Source: CAZCAC01 sp964496575 (GTDB lineage: Bacteria > Planctomycetota > UBA1135 > GCA-002686595). From it: a DNA stretch of 64,000 bases. Under the pieces are notes generated by a model, which saw only the letters and a program-made list of their open reading frames with translations, was not told the origin of the DNA and made no database searches. A program made the translations under genes and the position numbers. This document shows, piece after piece, positions 31,596 through 39,568 of the stretch. Location of the stretch: assembly GCA_964496575.1 (NCBI GenBank), contig CAZCAC010000034.1, positions 1 to 64,000 on the forward strand, given 5' to 3'. Position 1 is the first letter of the stretch. Each line of letters starts with the position of its first letter.

Positions 31596-32477
31596 ATGCT
31601 CAACCTCTCCCGCTTCGACCTTTCCCGCATCCGGGCCCTGCGCCGCTTCCGGGAGGTGGACCGCCGGATTCGCGATCGCGTCGAACTGGCCTCGCGGGTG
31701 GTCTGCATCGCCAGCGGCAAGGGGGGGACGGGCAAGAGCGTCCTGGCCACCAACCTCGCCGTGAAGCGCGCCCAGGCGGGCGAGAAGGTCTGCGTGGTCG
31801 ACTGCGACGGCGGTCTGGCCAACGCCCACCTCCTGCTGGGGATCGCTCCTCGCTACGACATCGGCGACCTGATCCAGGGGCGGGTGCGAGCGGCCGAGGC
31901 GGTGGAAGAGGGGCCCGCCGGGGTGAGCCTGATCTCCGGGGGCGTCGGTCGTCCGGCCCTGGCCAACCCGACCCGGCGCGAACTCGATCGTCTCTTCCGC
32001 GCCTTGCGTCCCCTCGAGGACTCCTTCGACCTGATCATCATCGATCATGGAGCCGGGCTCTCCTACTCGACGGTGACCCACCTGGCGGCGACCAGCACGC
32101 TGCTACTGGTCACCAACCCCGAGGTGACCGCGCTCTCCGATGCGTACGCCACCTTCAAGCAGGCGTGCCTGTCGAACGAAGAGCTGCGCGTCGGGCTGGT
32201 GGTGAATCGCGCGGTGGACGAGGCCGTCGCCTGGGGCGCGTGGGAGCGATTCGAAGGAGTCGCGCGGCGATTCCTGCAACAAGCCCCTGACTTCGTCGGC
32301 TGGGTGCCGCAGGACGTGGCGGTCTACCACTCGGTCGAACGGCGCATTCCCGTCTGCATCGATTCTCCCGATTCCGAGTCCGCGGGAGCGCTCGCGCAGA
32401 TCGCCCTCTGGGGACCTCTCGACCACGCGCGCACGCCTCGCTCCTTCTACGATCGGGCGCGAAAGGCGTTGCGATAG
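31596..32477 (+). CDS. MinD/FlhG-like P-loop ATPase
   Basis: A 293-residue ATPase of the ParA/MinD superfamily. About 35 N-terminal residues (arginine-rich, RIRALRRFREVDRRIRDRV) precede the deviant Walker A ASGKGGTGKSVLATNLA. VVDCDGGLANAHLLLG (A-prime motif), LISGG, and FDLIIIDHGAGLS (Walker B) follow. The ANAHLLLG and the wording after it are closest to FlhG/YlxH (MinD2), which regulate flagellar placement, but no flagellar gene is nearby. A C-terminal amphipathic membrane-targeting helix is not obvious. It is 212 bases before a second ParA-type gene on the same strand. Confidence 0.85.
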   Translation: MLNLSRFDLSRIRALRRFREVDRRIRDRVELASRVVCIASGKGGTGKSVLATNLAVKRAQAGEKVCVVDCDGGLANAHLLLGIAPRYDIGDLIQGRVRAAEAVEEGPAGVSLISGGVGRPALANPTRRELDRLFRALRPLEDSFDLIIIDHGAGLSYSTVTHLAATSTLLLVTNPEVTALSDAYATFKQACLSNEELRVGLVVNRAVDEAVAWGAWERFEGVARRFLQQAPDFVGWVPQDVAVYHSVERRIPVCIDSPDSESAGALAQIALWGPLDHARTPRSFYDRARKALR

Positions 32478-32689
32478 CGTCGTCCGACGCGGCGGTGTCC
32501 CGCGCCGCCACCTGGGGTATTCACCCCACTCGCGCGAGTGTCTCGCCGCCGGCGCGCGACGCGATCGAGGCGATCGAGGACTCCAGTCGATGGGAAGTCG
32601 CGCGAAACTCGGCGCCCTGATCCTTGAATGACCTCCGTCGATCCGATTGAGTGATCGTGCCTCTCGAGGACCGGAACCTGGAGTACCGG

Positions 32690-33484
32690 ATGCACGTTCT
32701 CTCGCTGGTCAACCAGAAAGGTGGCTGTGGCAAGACCACGGCCGCAGTCAACCTGGCTGGAGCTCTGGCTGCACGGGGGCGGCGAGTTCTGCTCGTCGAC
32801 CTCGATCCACAGGCGCACGCTACGATGGCTCTCGGCTGGGCCGTCGATGACGAACCGGTGCTGCTCGAGGTCCTCGGGGGTTACTCGGGGGTCGACGAGG
32901 CGCTCGTCTCGGCGCCCGGAGGGATCTGGTTGCTGCCGGCCACCGACGATCTGGCGGAGTTCGAGGAGTCATCCGCGCGCACGTTGCACCCCGAGTCGGT
33001 GCTGCGCGAAGCGCTCGAGGCGATGCACACCGAGTTCGACGAGGTGGTGCTCGACTGTCCGCCGCGGGTGGACGGAGTCCTCGCCGCGAACGCGCTGCGC
33101 GCCTCCGATACCGCGGTGCTCGTGGTGGAGACCGGCGCCTTCGCCCTGCAGGGTGCGATCAAGGCCCTCGCGGTGCTCGAGGAGATCGGCAGCGAGCTCG
33201 ACCACCCGTTCCACCTCCGCGTTCTGGCGACGCTCTTCGATCGTCGAACGCGCTTCGCTCGCGAGCTCCTGCTCGCGACGCACGGCCGCTTCGGTGCGGC
33301 GTTGTTCGATTCGGTGATCCGGACCAGCGTCCGCCTGCGGGAGGCCGCGGGGATGGGGGTTCCGGTGCAAGTGCTCGATCCCGGCTGTCGCGCCGCCGAC
33401 GACTTCGGCGCGCTGGCCGAGGAGTGGCTCCAGTGGGAGGCGAGCCTGGCCGCCGAACAGGAGCCACTGGAGGTCACCCACTGA
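32690..33484 (+). CDS. ParA-family partition ATPase
   Basis: A 264-residue ParA/Soj-type ATPase. MHVLSLVNQKGGCGKTTAAV carries the deviant Walker A; LLVDLDPQAHATMALGW is the A-prime motif and EVVLDCPPRVDGV is Walker B. The C-terminal half fits the type I ParA fold (VLATLFDRRTRFARELL). The frame is open 13 codons upstream to a GTG, but the ATG at 32690 has GGAG six bases before it and gives the canonical N-terminus. No parB is adjacent; the next gene encodes a helix-hairpin-helix protein. It may therefore position a cargo other than the chromosome. Confidence 0.88.
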   Translation: MHVLSLVNQKGGCGKTTAAVNLAGALAARGRRVLLVDLDPQAHATMALGWAVDDEPVLLEVLGGYSGVDEALVSAPGGIWLLPATDDLAEFEESSARTLHPESVLREALEAMHTEFDEVVLDCPPRVDGVLAANALRASDTAVLVVETGAFALQGAIKALAVLEEIGSELDHPFHLRVLATLFDRRTRFARELLLATHGRFGAALFDSVIRTSVRLREAAGMGVPVQVLDPGCRAADDFGALAEEWLQWEASLAAEQEPLEVTH

Positions 33485-33564
33485 ATGAAGGCGCGCTGCA
33501 AACGATTCACCTTCCCACCGACCCCGAACCCCCGCTCGGCCATCGCGGCCGGAGGGTCCTCGAA

Positions 33565-34464
33565 ATGAGGAGGAACGTCATCGACCGGCTGGCTCTCTTG
33601 TGCACCCTCCACGCCGACGGGCCGAGGACCACGCGGCTCCTGCGCGAGGCGGGATGCACCACTCTCGACAAGCTCCAGGATCTCGAGCCGAAACGGCTGG
33701 CGAAGATCCTCGGGCTATCTCCCGCCGCCGCGCGACGTCTGTTGCGCGAGGTCGCCCTGCTCCAGGATCGCCTCGAGCCGGACCTGGAGCGTGAGGAGGT
33801 GATGTATCCACCGGCGGCGGACGCCGGCGGGATGAAGCCGGCGCCCCCGGGCTACTTGCGGGTCGGACCGACCCCCGAGGCAGCTCCGGTCCAGCGAGAG
33901 GAGCCGGCGGACACGGCGGAGCCTCCCCGGCGCGCCGACCTGGACGTGCGCGACCGGCGGCTGCTCGACGCGGTCGTCGATCGCTGGCGCAAGGCGGACG
34001 AGACCAGCCGGCGCAAGGTCGAGGAGGAGACCCCTCCCGTGCAGGAGCCGGTCGACGAGCAGCCCACCCACGAGGTGGTCGAGATCTCCGTGCACCCGCC
34101 CCCGGGGATGCTGCGGGCGGGGGACCTGAGCGGCCTCGACGAAGGCGTCTGCGAGGCGCTGTACCGGGGTGGCATCACCTCGCTCGAGGAGCTCGCCACC
34201 TGTCCGGTCGACGCCCTGGTGGAGCGCTCCCGGCTCTCCTTCACCCGGGCGCGCACGCTGCAGTTCCTCGCCGGGAGGCGCCTCGCGGAGATGGAGGACG
34301 AGAAGCCCTCCGCCGAGCGCACTCCGGAAGCAGCCGTTCGAGCGACGCCGGAAGCCGAGGAGCGCATCTCGCTCGCCTCACCGGCGCGACGGTCGATCCC
34401 CCTCGAGAGCTCGGATCTCGGCCAGCCGGGTGGCGACGAAGGGGTCGGCGGCCCCTTCGCCTAG
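33565..34464 (+). CDS. Helix-hairpin-helix protein of unknown function
   Basis: A 299-residue protein with two helix-hairpin-helix-like segments. The first is near the N-terminus (LREAGCTTLDKLQDLEPKRL then ILGLSPAAARRLLREV) and the second is at about 200-250 (LYRGGITSLEELATCPVDAL then TRARTLQFLAGRRL). A long proline- and charge-rich disordered linker separates them and the tail is also disordered. Such domains bind DNA without sequence specificity or mediate protein contacts. The ATG at 33565 has GGAGGG eight bases upstream. It follows parA by 80 bases and probably belongs to the same operon, so it may be the ParA partner that replaces ParB. That is inference. Confidence 0.75.
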   Translation: MRRNVIDRLALLCTLHADGPRTTRLLREAGCTTLDKLQDLEPKRLAKILGLSPAAARRLLREVALLQDRLEPDLEREEVMYPPAADAGGMKPAPPGYLRVGPTPEAAPVQREEPADTAEPPRRADLDVRDRRLLDAVVDRWRKADETSRRKVEEETPPVQEPVDEQPTHEVVEISVHPPPGMLRAGDLSGLDEGVCEALYRGGITSLEELATCPVDALVERSRLSFTRARTLQFLAGRRLAEMEDEKPSAERTPEAAVRATPEAEERISLASPARRSIPLESSDLGQPGGDEGVGGPFA

Positions 34465-34501
34465 AGGCCCGGCTGGAACAACCGACCTCCGCCTCCGCGA
34501 T

Positions 34502-34534
34502 CGAGCCCCGACCGCTCCGAGCGGGCGGGGCTCG
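34502..34534 (+). terminator. Strong hairpin terminator after ParA-HhH operon
   Basis: A 14-base stem with one mismatch (CGAGCCCCGACCGC with GCGGGCGGGGCTCG) closes a five-base loop TCCGA, 38 bases after the HhH stop. A short TTG follows. It is the strongest hairpin in this part of the window. Confidence 0.65.
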
Positions 34535-34619
34535 TTGTCCGACGGCCACTCCGTAGCGCTCGCCATCGGCGCGGGTATACGATTCGAGGTCCCCTCCGAC
34601 CCGCCCGCGGAATCGTTCG

Positions 34620-35807
34620 ATGAGAATCCCGACCCTACTCGTTCTCGCGATCACCTGGCTCCACGCCGCGCCGATCGCCGTCGCGCAGGAGGACCCGCTG
34701 CCCCTCGCCCCCGACGGCCGTCCCGGCCTGGGGATCGAGGGGGACGCTCGCTCCTACGGCCGCTTCTTCCGCTCTCCCACCGAAGCGGAGAGCGCGTTCC
34801 TCCGCGGACTGGAGGAGCTCGAGCCGGAGATCCGCGTCCTCGCGGAGATGGTCCGCCGCGGCTATCGCGAGCGCGGCTACTTCCGCCTCCTGGGGCGCCT
34901 CGAGGACCAGCGTCTCTCCGAGCTGCACCGCCGCTTCGGCGAGACCGAGCTGGTCGCCCTCGATCTCCTGGTCGAGGGGGGCGAGGTCGCCGAGGCCTTC
35001 GCGGAGATGTTCCTCGACCTGCGCTTCCGGGCGAGGATCGACCTGCTCGACTCGTTCGAGCTCGAGATGCGGGAGGTCGAGGTGGGGCTCGCGCTCCTGC
35101 GCGCGACCCAGCACGGGTTCGTCGAGCTCAAGAGCACCGAGGCGAGGGCGATCGCCGAGCGCGTCGATCTCTCGGCGTCGATGCTGCGCGCGATCCGGCT
35201 CGATCTCGAAGCCCTGCGCGAGAGGGGGGATGCCCGCGCGCCCGGCACCCCCGACCCCGCCTGGATGGCGGAGCTGATCGGGTTGACCAAGATCCGCGAC
35301 AAGGAGCTGCAGCGGATCGCGTTCCTGGACCTGCAGCGCAAGGTGACCCATCGCCTGGAGCGGCTCCAGGGTGCCCTGTTCACGCCGCGCCTGCGGAAGA
35401 AGCTAGGCACCGAGCTCGCCCGGCGCGCCGCCGGGACCGAGGCCGCGAAGAAGCGCGCGGAGAAGGCGCGTCTCTACCTCCTGATCTCGCCCGAGGGGGA
35501 CGACCCCCCGCGGGAGGTGCTGCAGATGGCCAAGCACCGGCGCCATCAGTACGCCTTGAGCGAGGCGCTGGGGGGGCTCGCCCACGATCCCCTGGACGAG
35601 GAGCTCACCTACTGGACCGGGATCACCACCGATTACCTCTACCGCAACGTGGACTCGCGCCAGTGGTTCGACCGCTACCTGGCGATGCGCGGGATTCGCG
35701 TCGACCAGCACTCGACCATCGAGGGGCGCCAACTCACCGAATGGGAGGAGCACGCCCGGGAGGTGGTGTTGCGCATGTACACACCCGGGGGGCTCACCGG
35801 CAAGTGA
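34620..35807 (+). CDS. Secreted helical protein of unknown function
   Basis: A 395-residue protein with a signal peptide (about 1-22, VLAITWLHAAPIAVAQ). The mature chain is charged and largely helical (Glu/Arg/Leu-rich), without cysteines or a recognisable catalytic motif. The C-terminal 80 residues are more ordered and aromatic (LTYWTGITTDYLYRNVDSRQ, WFDRYLAMRGIRVD) and might be the conserved part. I do not recognise the family. It converges on the thioredoxin-fold gene with 24 bases between stop codons. Confidence 0.75.
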   Translation: MRIPTLLVLAITWLHAAPIAVAQEDPLPLAPDGRPGLGIEGDARSYGRFFRSPTEAESAFLRGLEELEPEIRVLAEMVRRGYRERGYFRLLGRLEDQRLSELHRRFGETELVALDLLVEGGEVAEAFAEMFLDLRFRARIDLLDSFELEMREVEVGLALLRATQHGFVELKSTEARAIAERVDLSASMLRAIRLDLEALRERGDARAPGTPDPAWMAELIGLTKIRDKELQRIAFLDLQRKVTHRLERLQGALFTPRLRKKLGTELARRAAGTEAAKKRAEKARLYLLISPEGDDPPREVLQMAKHRRHQYALSEALGGLAHDPLDEELTYWTGITTDYLYRNVDSRQWFDRYLAMRGIRVDQHSTIEGRQLTEWEEHAREVVLRMYTPGGLTGK

Positions 35808-35831
35808 CGGAGCGGTCGGCGGAGTCGGGGA

Positions 35832-37070
35832 TCAGCCGTCCGTCGCGAGGAACTTCTTCAGCCGGTCGCGCCACATCTCGTTCTGCGGATCGAGCCGGAT
35901 GCAGTGACGTATCTGCTCGATCGCCTCCTCGCGCTGGCCGTTGATGAACAGGCAGCAGGCGTAGGTGTCGATCGTATTCACTTCCTCGGGGGCGAGCTTC
36001 GCGCCGATGGCCGCCAGCTCGAGAGCGTACCGGCACTCCTCCGGGGTGAGGTTCTCGGCGTCCTCGTAGAAGCCCCAGGCGATGTTGTTCGCCTCCATGG
36101 CGCGCTCGGACTCGGAGACGTTCTCCCAGACGTGCGCCGCGGCGAGCCGCCACTCCCGCCACCAGCGAAGTGACTCTCGGTCGCTCTTGGACCGGGAGAG
36201 CTTCCACTTGCAGAAGCCCTGGATCTTTCGCCAGCCGGCGAACAGGAGCTCGCGCTCGGTCTCGGTGGAGAGGAACTCGCGCAACGGCGCGTCCTCGCCC
36301 GTCAGCTTGAGCGAGGTGATCGCCTTCTCCAGGACGAGCCACCGTCCGGGAACCGACTTCGCTCCCGGATCGAGCCGGGCGATCGCCTTCGACTGCGCCT
36401 CCGCCCGGGTCTCCATCCCGAGCCTTCGCAGGCGTACACACAGCTGCCAGCGATCCTCGACGCTCGCCGTATCGAACCCGACCTCCCGATCGATCAGGTC
36501 GGTGGCGATCGCGGTCTCCTTCTCGATCCGCTCCGTCGCCCCGAAGACGTGGAGGCGCGCGATCAGGTCGAGGCGGAGCCGCGGGTCGGTCGGATTCGCC
36601 TCGACCTGATCGAGACGGTGGGGGATCGTGCCCTCGCCCGACTCGATGCGGGCCAGCTCGCGCTTGAACAGGTTGGTCGGCAGGTAGCCGGCGATCCCAT
36701 CGCGCGGTGCGCCGTCGGACTCGAGGAACAGCAGCGTGGGCAGAGCCCGAACGCCGTAACGGCTGGAGAGCTGCTTCCCGTCCGCGGACTCGGTGTCGAC
36801 CCGCAAGCAGATCAGGTCCTTCAGCTCGGTGACCACCGAGGGGGCGGACAGGGCTTCCCGGCCCAGCCTCTCGCAGCGCGAGCAGGACTCGGACCAGAAC
36901 TCGAGGAAGACGAGCTTCTTCGAGCTCGCTGCCCGGGCCAGCGCCTCGTCGAAGGTGCCCTCGAACCAGTCCACCTTCCCCTGCATTTCGCAGACGACGG
37001 GGGGCGCGGGGAGGGGAGCGCGGGGCGCGGCCAGGAAGAGGGCCGCGAGCGCCAGGGTGGTGGTCAGCAT
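35832..37070 (-). CDS. Secreted thioredoxin-fold protein with TPR-like C-terminus
   Basis: A 412-residue exported protein. After a signal peptide (about 1-20) a thioredoxin fold spans about 30-150 with the redox motif in FWSESCSRCERLG (C-S-R-C) and the cis-proline strand VRALPTLLFLESDG. The remainder is helical and ends in a TPR-like pair (YACCLFINGQREEAIEQIRH then CIRLDPQNEMW). It may reduce or form disulfides outside the cytoplasm, like the DUF255/thioredoxin_7 proteins. It is divergent from the aminotransferase-upp operon. Confidence 0.82.
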   Translation of the reverse strand: MLTTTLALAALFLAAPRAPLPAPPVVCEMQGKVDWFEGTFDEALARAASSKKLVFLEFWSESCSRCERLGREALSAPSVVTELKDLICLRVDTESADGKQLSSRYGVRALPTLLFLESDGAPRDGIAGYLPTNLFKRELARIESGEGTIPHRLDQVEANPTDPRLRLDLIARLHVFGATERIEKETAIATDLIDREVGFDTASVEDRWQLCVRLRRLGMETRAEAQSKAIARLDPGAKSVPGRWLVLEKAITSLKLTGEDAPLREFLSTETERELLFAGWRKIQGFCKWKLSRSKSDRESLRWWREWRLAAAHVWENVSESERAMEANNIAWGFYEDAENLTPEECRYALELAAIGAKLAPEEVNTIDTYACCLFINGQREEAIEQIRHCIRLDPQNEMWRDRLKKFLATDG

Positions 37071-37242
37071 GAGGGAGCGGGGGAAGGCTCTCGCGTGGGG
37101 ACTCCCCGAATCCTAGGGCACCGGAGACCACCGAGAGGACTCCGGGTCGGATCCCCTACTCTTTTGCCTCCATTCTTGCGTGAGGCAAACACAGACCGTC
37201 CCCGGGGCTCCGGCGGCCGGTCGCGGCAGCGGAGGGGGACGT

Positions 37243-37264
37243 CTCGACGTCGAGCGCGTATACT
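37243..37264 (+). promoter_or_regulatory. Candidate promoter with operator palindrome
   Basis: A perfect 12-base palindrome CTCGACGTCGAG (37243-37254) lies immediately before TATACT (37259-37264), a near-consensus -10 box in an otherwise very GC-rich stretch. It is 68 bases upstream of the aminotransferase ATG. No -35 box is evident, so the palindrome may bind an activator or a repressor. Confidence 0.42.
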
Positions 37265-37332
37265 GTTTCGCCCGCCTTTCTCGCACCCCACCCCCGTTCC
37301 GCGAGACCCCCGAATCCACGGGGGCTGTCCTC

Positions 37333-38586
37333 ATGAGCTCTGCCAAGACGATGCACCGATTCTCCGCCCTCATCGACGCGGTCACGGACCGCCCCGGCGA
37401 CGATCCCATCTTCACCCTCAACGCCGAGGCGAGCCGCCGGGCCCAGGACGGGGAATCGGTCCTCAACGCCACCCTGGGCGCCCTGATGAACGACGACGGC
37501 CAGCTGGCGACCCTCCCCTCGGTGGCCGAGGCGCTGTCCAGCATCCCGCCGCGGGTCGCCTCCGCCTACGCTCCGATCGCCGGACCGCCCGCGTATCTCG
37601 AGGCGGTCGTCCACGATACCTTCGGGGAGAGCCCGCTCCCGGAGGTGGCCACGGCGGTGGCGACTCCCGGCGGTACCGGAGCGATCCTCCACGCGATGGT
37701 GAGCTTCCTGGAGCCCGATCAGGCGCTGCTCACCACCAGCTACTACTGGTCGCCGTACCAGATCATCGCCACCCACACCGGGCGGCGCGTCGAGACCTTC
37801 GAGATGTTCGACGGGAACGGTCGCTTCAACCTGCCCGCCTTCGAGCAGGCCCTGGAGCGGCAGTTCGAGAGCCAGGGACGAGCGATGGCCGTGCTGAACT
37901 TCCCCTGCCACAACCCGACCGGTTACTCCCTGGACGCGGAGGAGTGGGCCGGTCTGACCGACGTGGTCTCGCGGATGGGGTCGAAGGCTCCCCTGGCGCT
38001 GCTCTTCGACATCGCCTACGCCAAGTTCGGCGCGCCGGGAACGGAGCGCTGGGTGGACCACCTCGAGAAGCTGTCGCTTCACGCGCAGGTGCTGATCGCC
38101 TGGAGCGCATCGAAGGCGTTCGCCCAGTACGGTTCGCGGATCGGCTCGCTGATCGCATTGCAACACGACGAGGCGGAGCGCAAGCGCATCTTCAACGCCC
38201 TCTCCTACGCCTGTCGCGGCACCTGGTCGAACTGCAACCACCTCGGCATGCTGGCGATCACCGAGCTGCTCACCCATCCCGAGTCCAAGGCGGCCTCGGA
38301 AGCGGAGCGCCGCGAGTTGGTGAAGCTGCTCGACGAGCGCGTCGAGGCGTTCAACGAGGCCGCTTCGGCGGCGGGGCTGCAGTACCCCCGGTACGAAGGC
38401 GGTTTCTTCGTCACCGTCTTCTCCCGTGACGCCCGGAAGAGCGCGGCGGTGATGAAGGATGACGGTGTCTTCGCGGTGCCCGTGGAGGGTGCCGTTCGGC
38501 TGGCCCTCTGCTCGGTGACCGTGCCGCAGATACCCCGGCTGGTGAGCTCCCTGGCCAAGGGCATACAAGCGGCGGAGGAGCGCTGA
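37333..38586 (+). CDS. Aromatic/aspartate-type class I aminotransferase
   Basis: A 417-residue PLP enzyme close to the TyrB/AspC aminotransferase type. Features are LNATLGALMNDDGQLATLP (the substrate-domain turn), AVATPGGTGAILHAM (cofactor phosphate loop), TSYYWSPYQ, LNFPCHNPTGYSLD, LFDIAYAKFG, and the Schiff-base lysine in AWSASKAFAQYGSRIG. It transaminates aromatic amino acids or aspartate with 2-oxoglutarate; specificity is not decided by sequence. The ATG at 37333 is preferred because upstream codons are non-conserved. The uracil phosphoribosyltransferase ATG follows its stop codon directly. Confidence 0.88.
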   Translation: MSSAKTMHRFSALIDAVTDRPGDDPIFTLNAEASRRAQDGESVLNATLGALMNDDGQLATLPSVAEALSSIPPRVASAYAPIAGPPAYLEAVVHDTFGESPLPEVATAVATPGGTGAILHAMVSFLEPDQALLTTSYYWSPYQIIATHTGRRVETFEMFDGNGRFNLPAFEQALERQFESQGRAMAVLNFPCHNPTGYSLDAEEWAGLTDVVSRMGSKAPLALLFDIAYAKFGAPGTERWVDHLEKLSLHAQVLIAWSASKAFAQYGSRIGSLIALQHDEAERKRIFNALSYACRGTWSNCNHLGMLAITELLTHPESKAASEAERRELVKLLDERVEAFNEAASAAGLQYPRYEGGFFVTVFSRDARKSAAVMKDDGVFAVPVEGAVRLALCSVTVPQIPRLVSSLAKGIQAAEER

Positions 38587-39438
38587 ATGGCGATGGATAC
38601 CACCACCGAGAAGCTCTACGAAGTCCCCACCCCGGAGGCTGAAGTGCGGATTCACAGCGGCGACTGGGAGCTGGAGCACGCGTATGGAGGCCGGGTCCAC
38701 CTCCTGGACAATCTCTTCCTGCACTCCTCACTGGCGCGACTCAGCTCCCCCCGGACGAGGCTCCCCGAGATCATCGGTCTCCTGCGTTCGGTCTACGAGA
38801 CGTTGCTCTCCTACGCCACTCAGGAGTTCCCCAGCGTCCGCACCGAGCTACCCACCCGGATGAGCACCTCTCACCCGTCGGAGGGGATCTATCGGGGGCC
38901 GGTGTTCGACACGACGACCAACGTGGTCATCTGCGACGTGATTCGCGCGGGGGTGGTTCCCAGCCAGGTGTGCTTCGAGCGGCTCCTGTCGGTCCTGCCC
39001 GAGGAGCGCGTGCGTCTCGATCACCTGAACATGTCCCGGCTGACCGATGATCGAGGACAGATCACCGGCGTGGATCTCGCCGGCAGCAAGATCGGCGGGA
39101 GTGTCGACGACTCGATCCTGATCATCCCCGATCCGATGGGCGCGACGGGATCGACGGTGCTTCGCGCCGTCCGGCACTACCTCGAGGAGCACGGGAAGCC
39201 GGCGAAGATCATCGCCATGCCGATGATCGCGACGCCCGAGTTCCTGCGCAACGTCCTCGCCGAGATCGAGGACCTGGTCGTCTACACCGCGCGCCTGGAC
39301 CGCGGTCTGTCGCCTCCCGACGTGCTGGAGACGATCCCCGGAACGCACTGGGATCGCGAGAAGGGGCTGAACGATCTCAGCTACATCGTCCCCGGTGCGG
39401 GGGGCATGGGCGAGATCCTCAACAACGCCTGGTGCTGA
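38587..39438 (+). CDS. Uracil phosphoribosyltransferase family protein
   Basis: A 283-residue phosphoribosyltransferase, longer than the usual 208 residues of bacterial Upp because of an N-terminal extension. Family features are SSLARLSSPRTRLPEI, a flexible-loop segment, VICDVIRAGVVPSQVCFERL and the PRPP loop IIPDPMGATGSTVLRAV. The Mg-PRPP site holds PDPMGATG rather than the commoner LDPMLATG. The C-terminus ends in PGAGGMGEILNNAW instead of the usual PGLGDAGDR-like uracil site, so the base specificity may differ. It salvages uracil to UMP or a related reaction. It is translationally coupled to the aminotransferase gene. Confidence 0.82.
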   Translation: MAMDTTTEKLYEVPTPEAEVRIHSGDWELEHAYGGRVHLLDNLFLHSSLARLSSPRTRLPEIIGLLRSVYETLLSYATQEFPSVRTELPTRMSTSHPSEGIYRGPVFDTTTNVVICDVIRAGVVPSQVCFERLLSVLPEERVRLDHLNMSRLTDDRGQITGVDLAGSKIGGSVDDSILIIPDPMGATGSTVLRAVRHYLEEHGKPAKIIAMPMIATPEFLRNVLAEIEDLVVYTARLDRGLSPPDVLETIPGTHWDREKGLNDLSYIVPGAGGMGEILNNAWC

Positions 39439-39445
39439 CGCGGGG

Positions 39446-39468
39446 CGGCCGACGTTTTCGGTCGGCCG
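39446..39468 (+). terminator. Hairpin terminator after upp-like gene
   Basis: CGGCCGAC (39446-39453) pairs with GTCGGCCG (39461-39468) around a seven-base GTTTTCG loop, starting 7 bases after the stop codon. A TCTCG tail follows, with no T-run. Confidence 0.6.
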
Positions 39469-39568
39469 GGTCTCGAAAGGTGGCGGATTCCCGTGACCGA
39501 CCCGACCCAGTCCTTCCGACGGGGTGAAGCCGGGTAGCCACTGGCCAGGACGGGTCCAGCGGGCCAGA

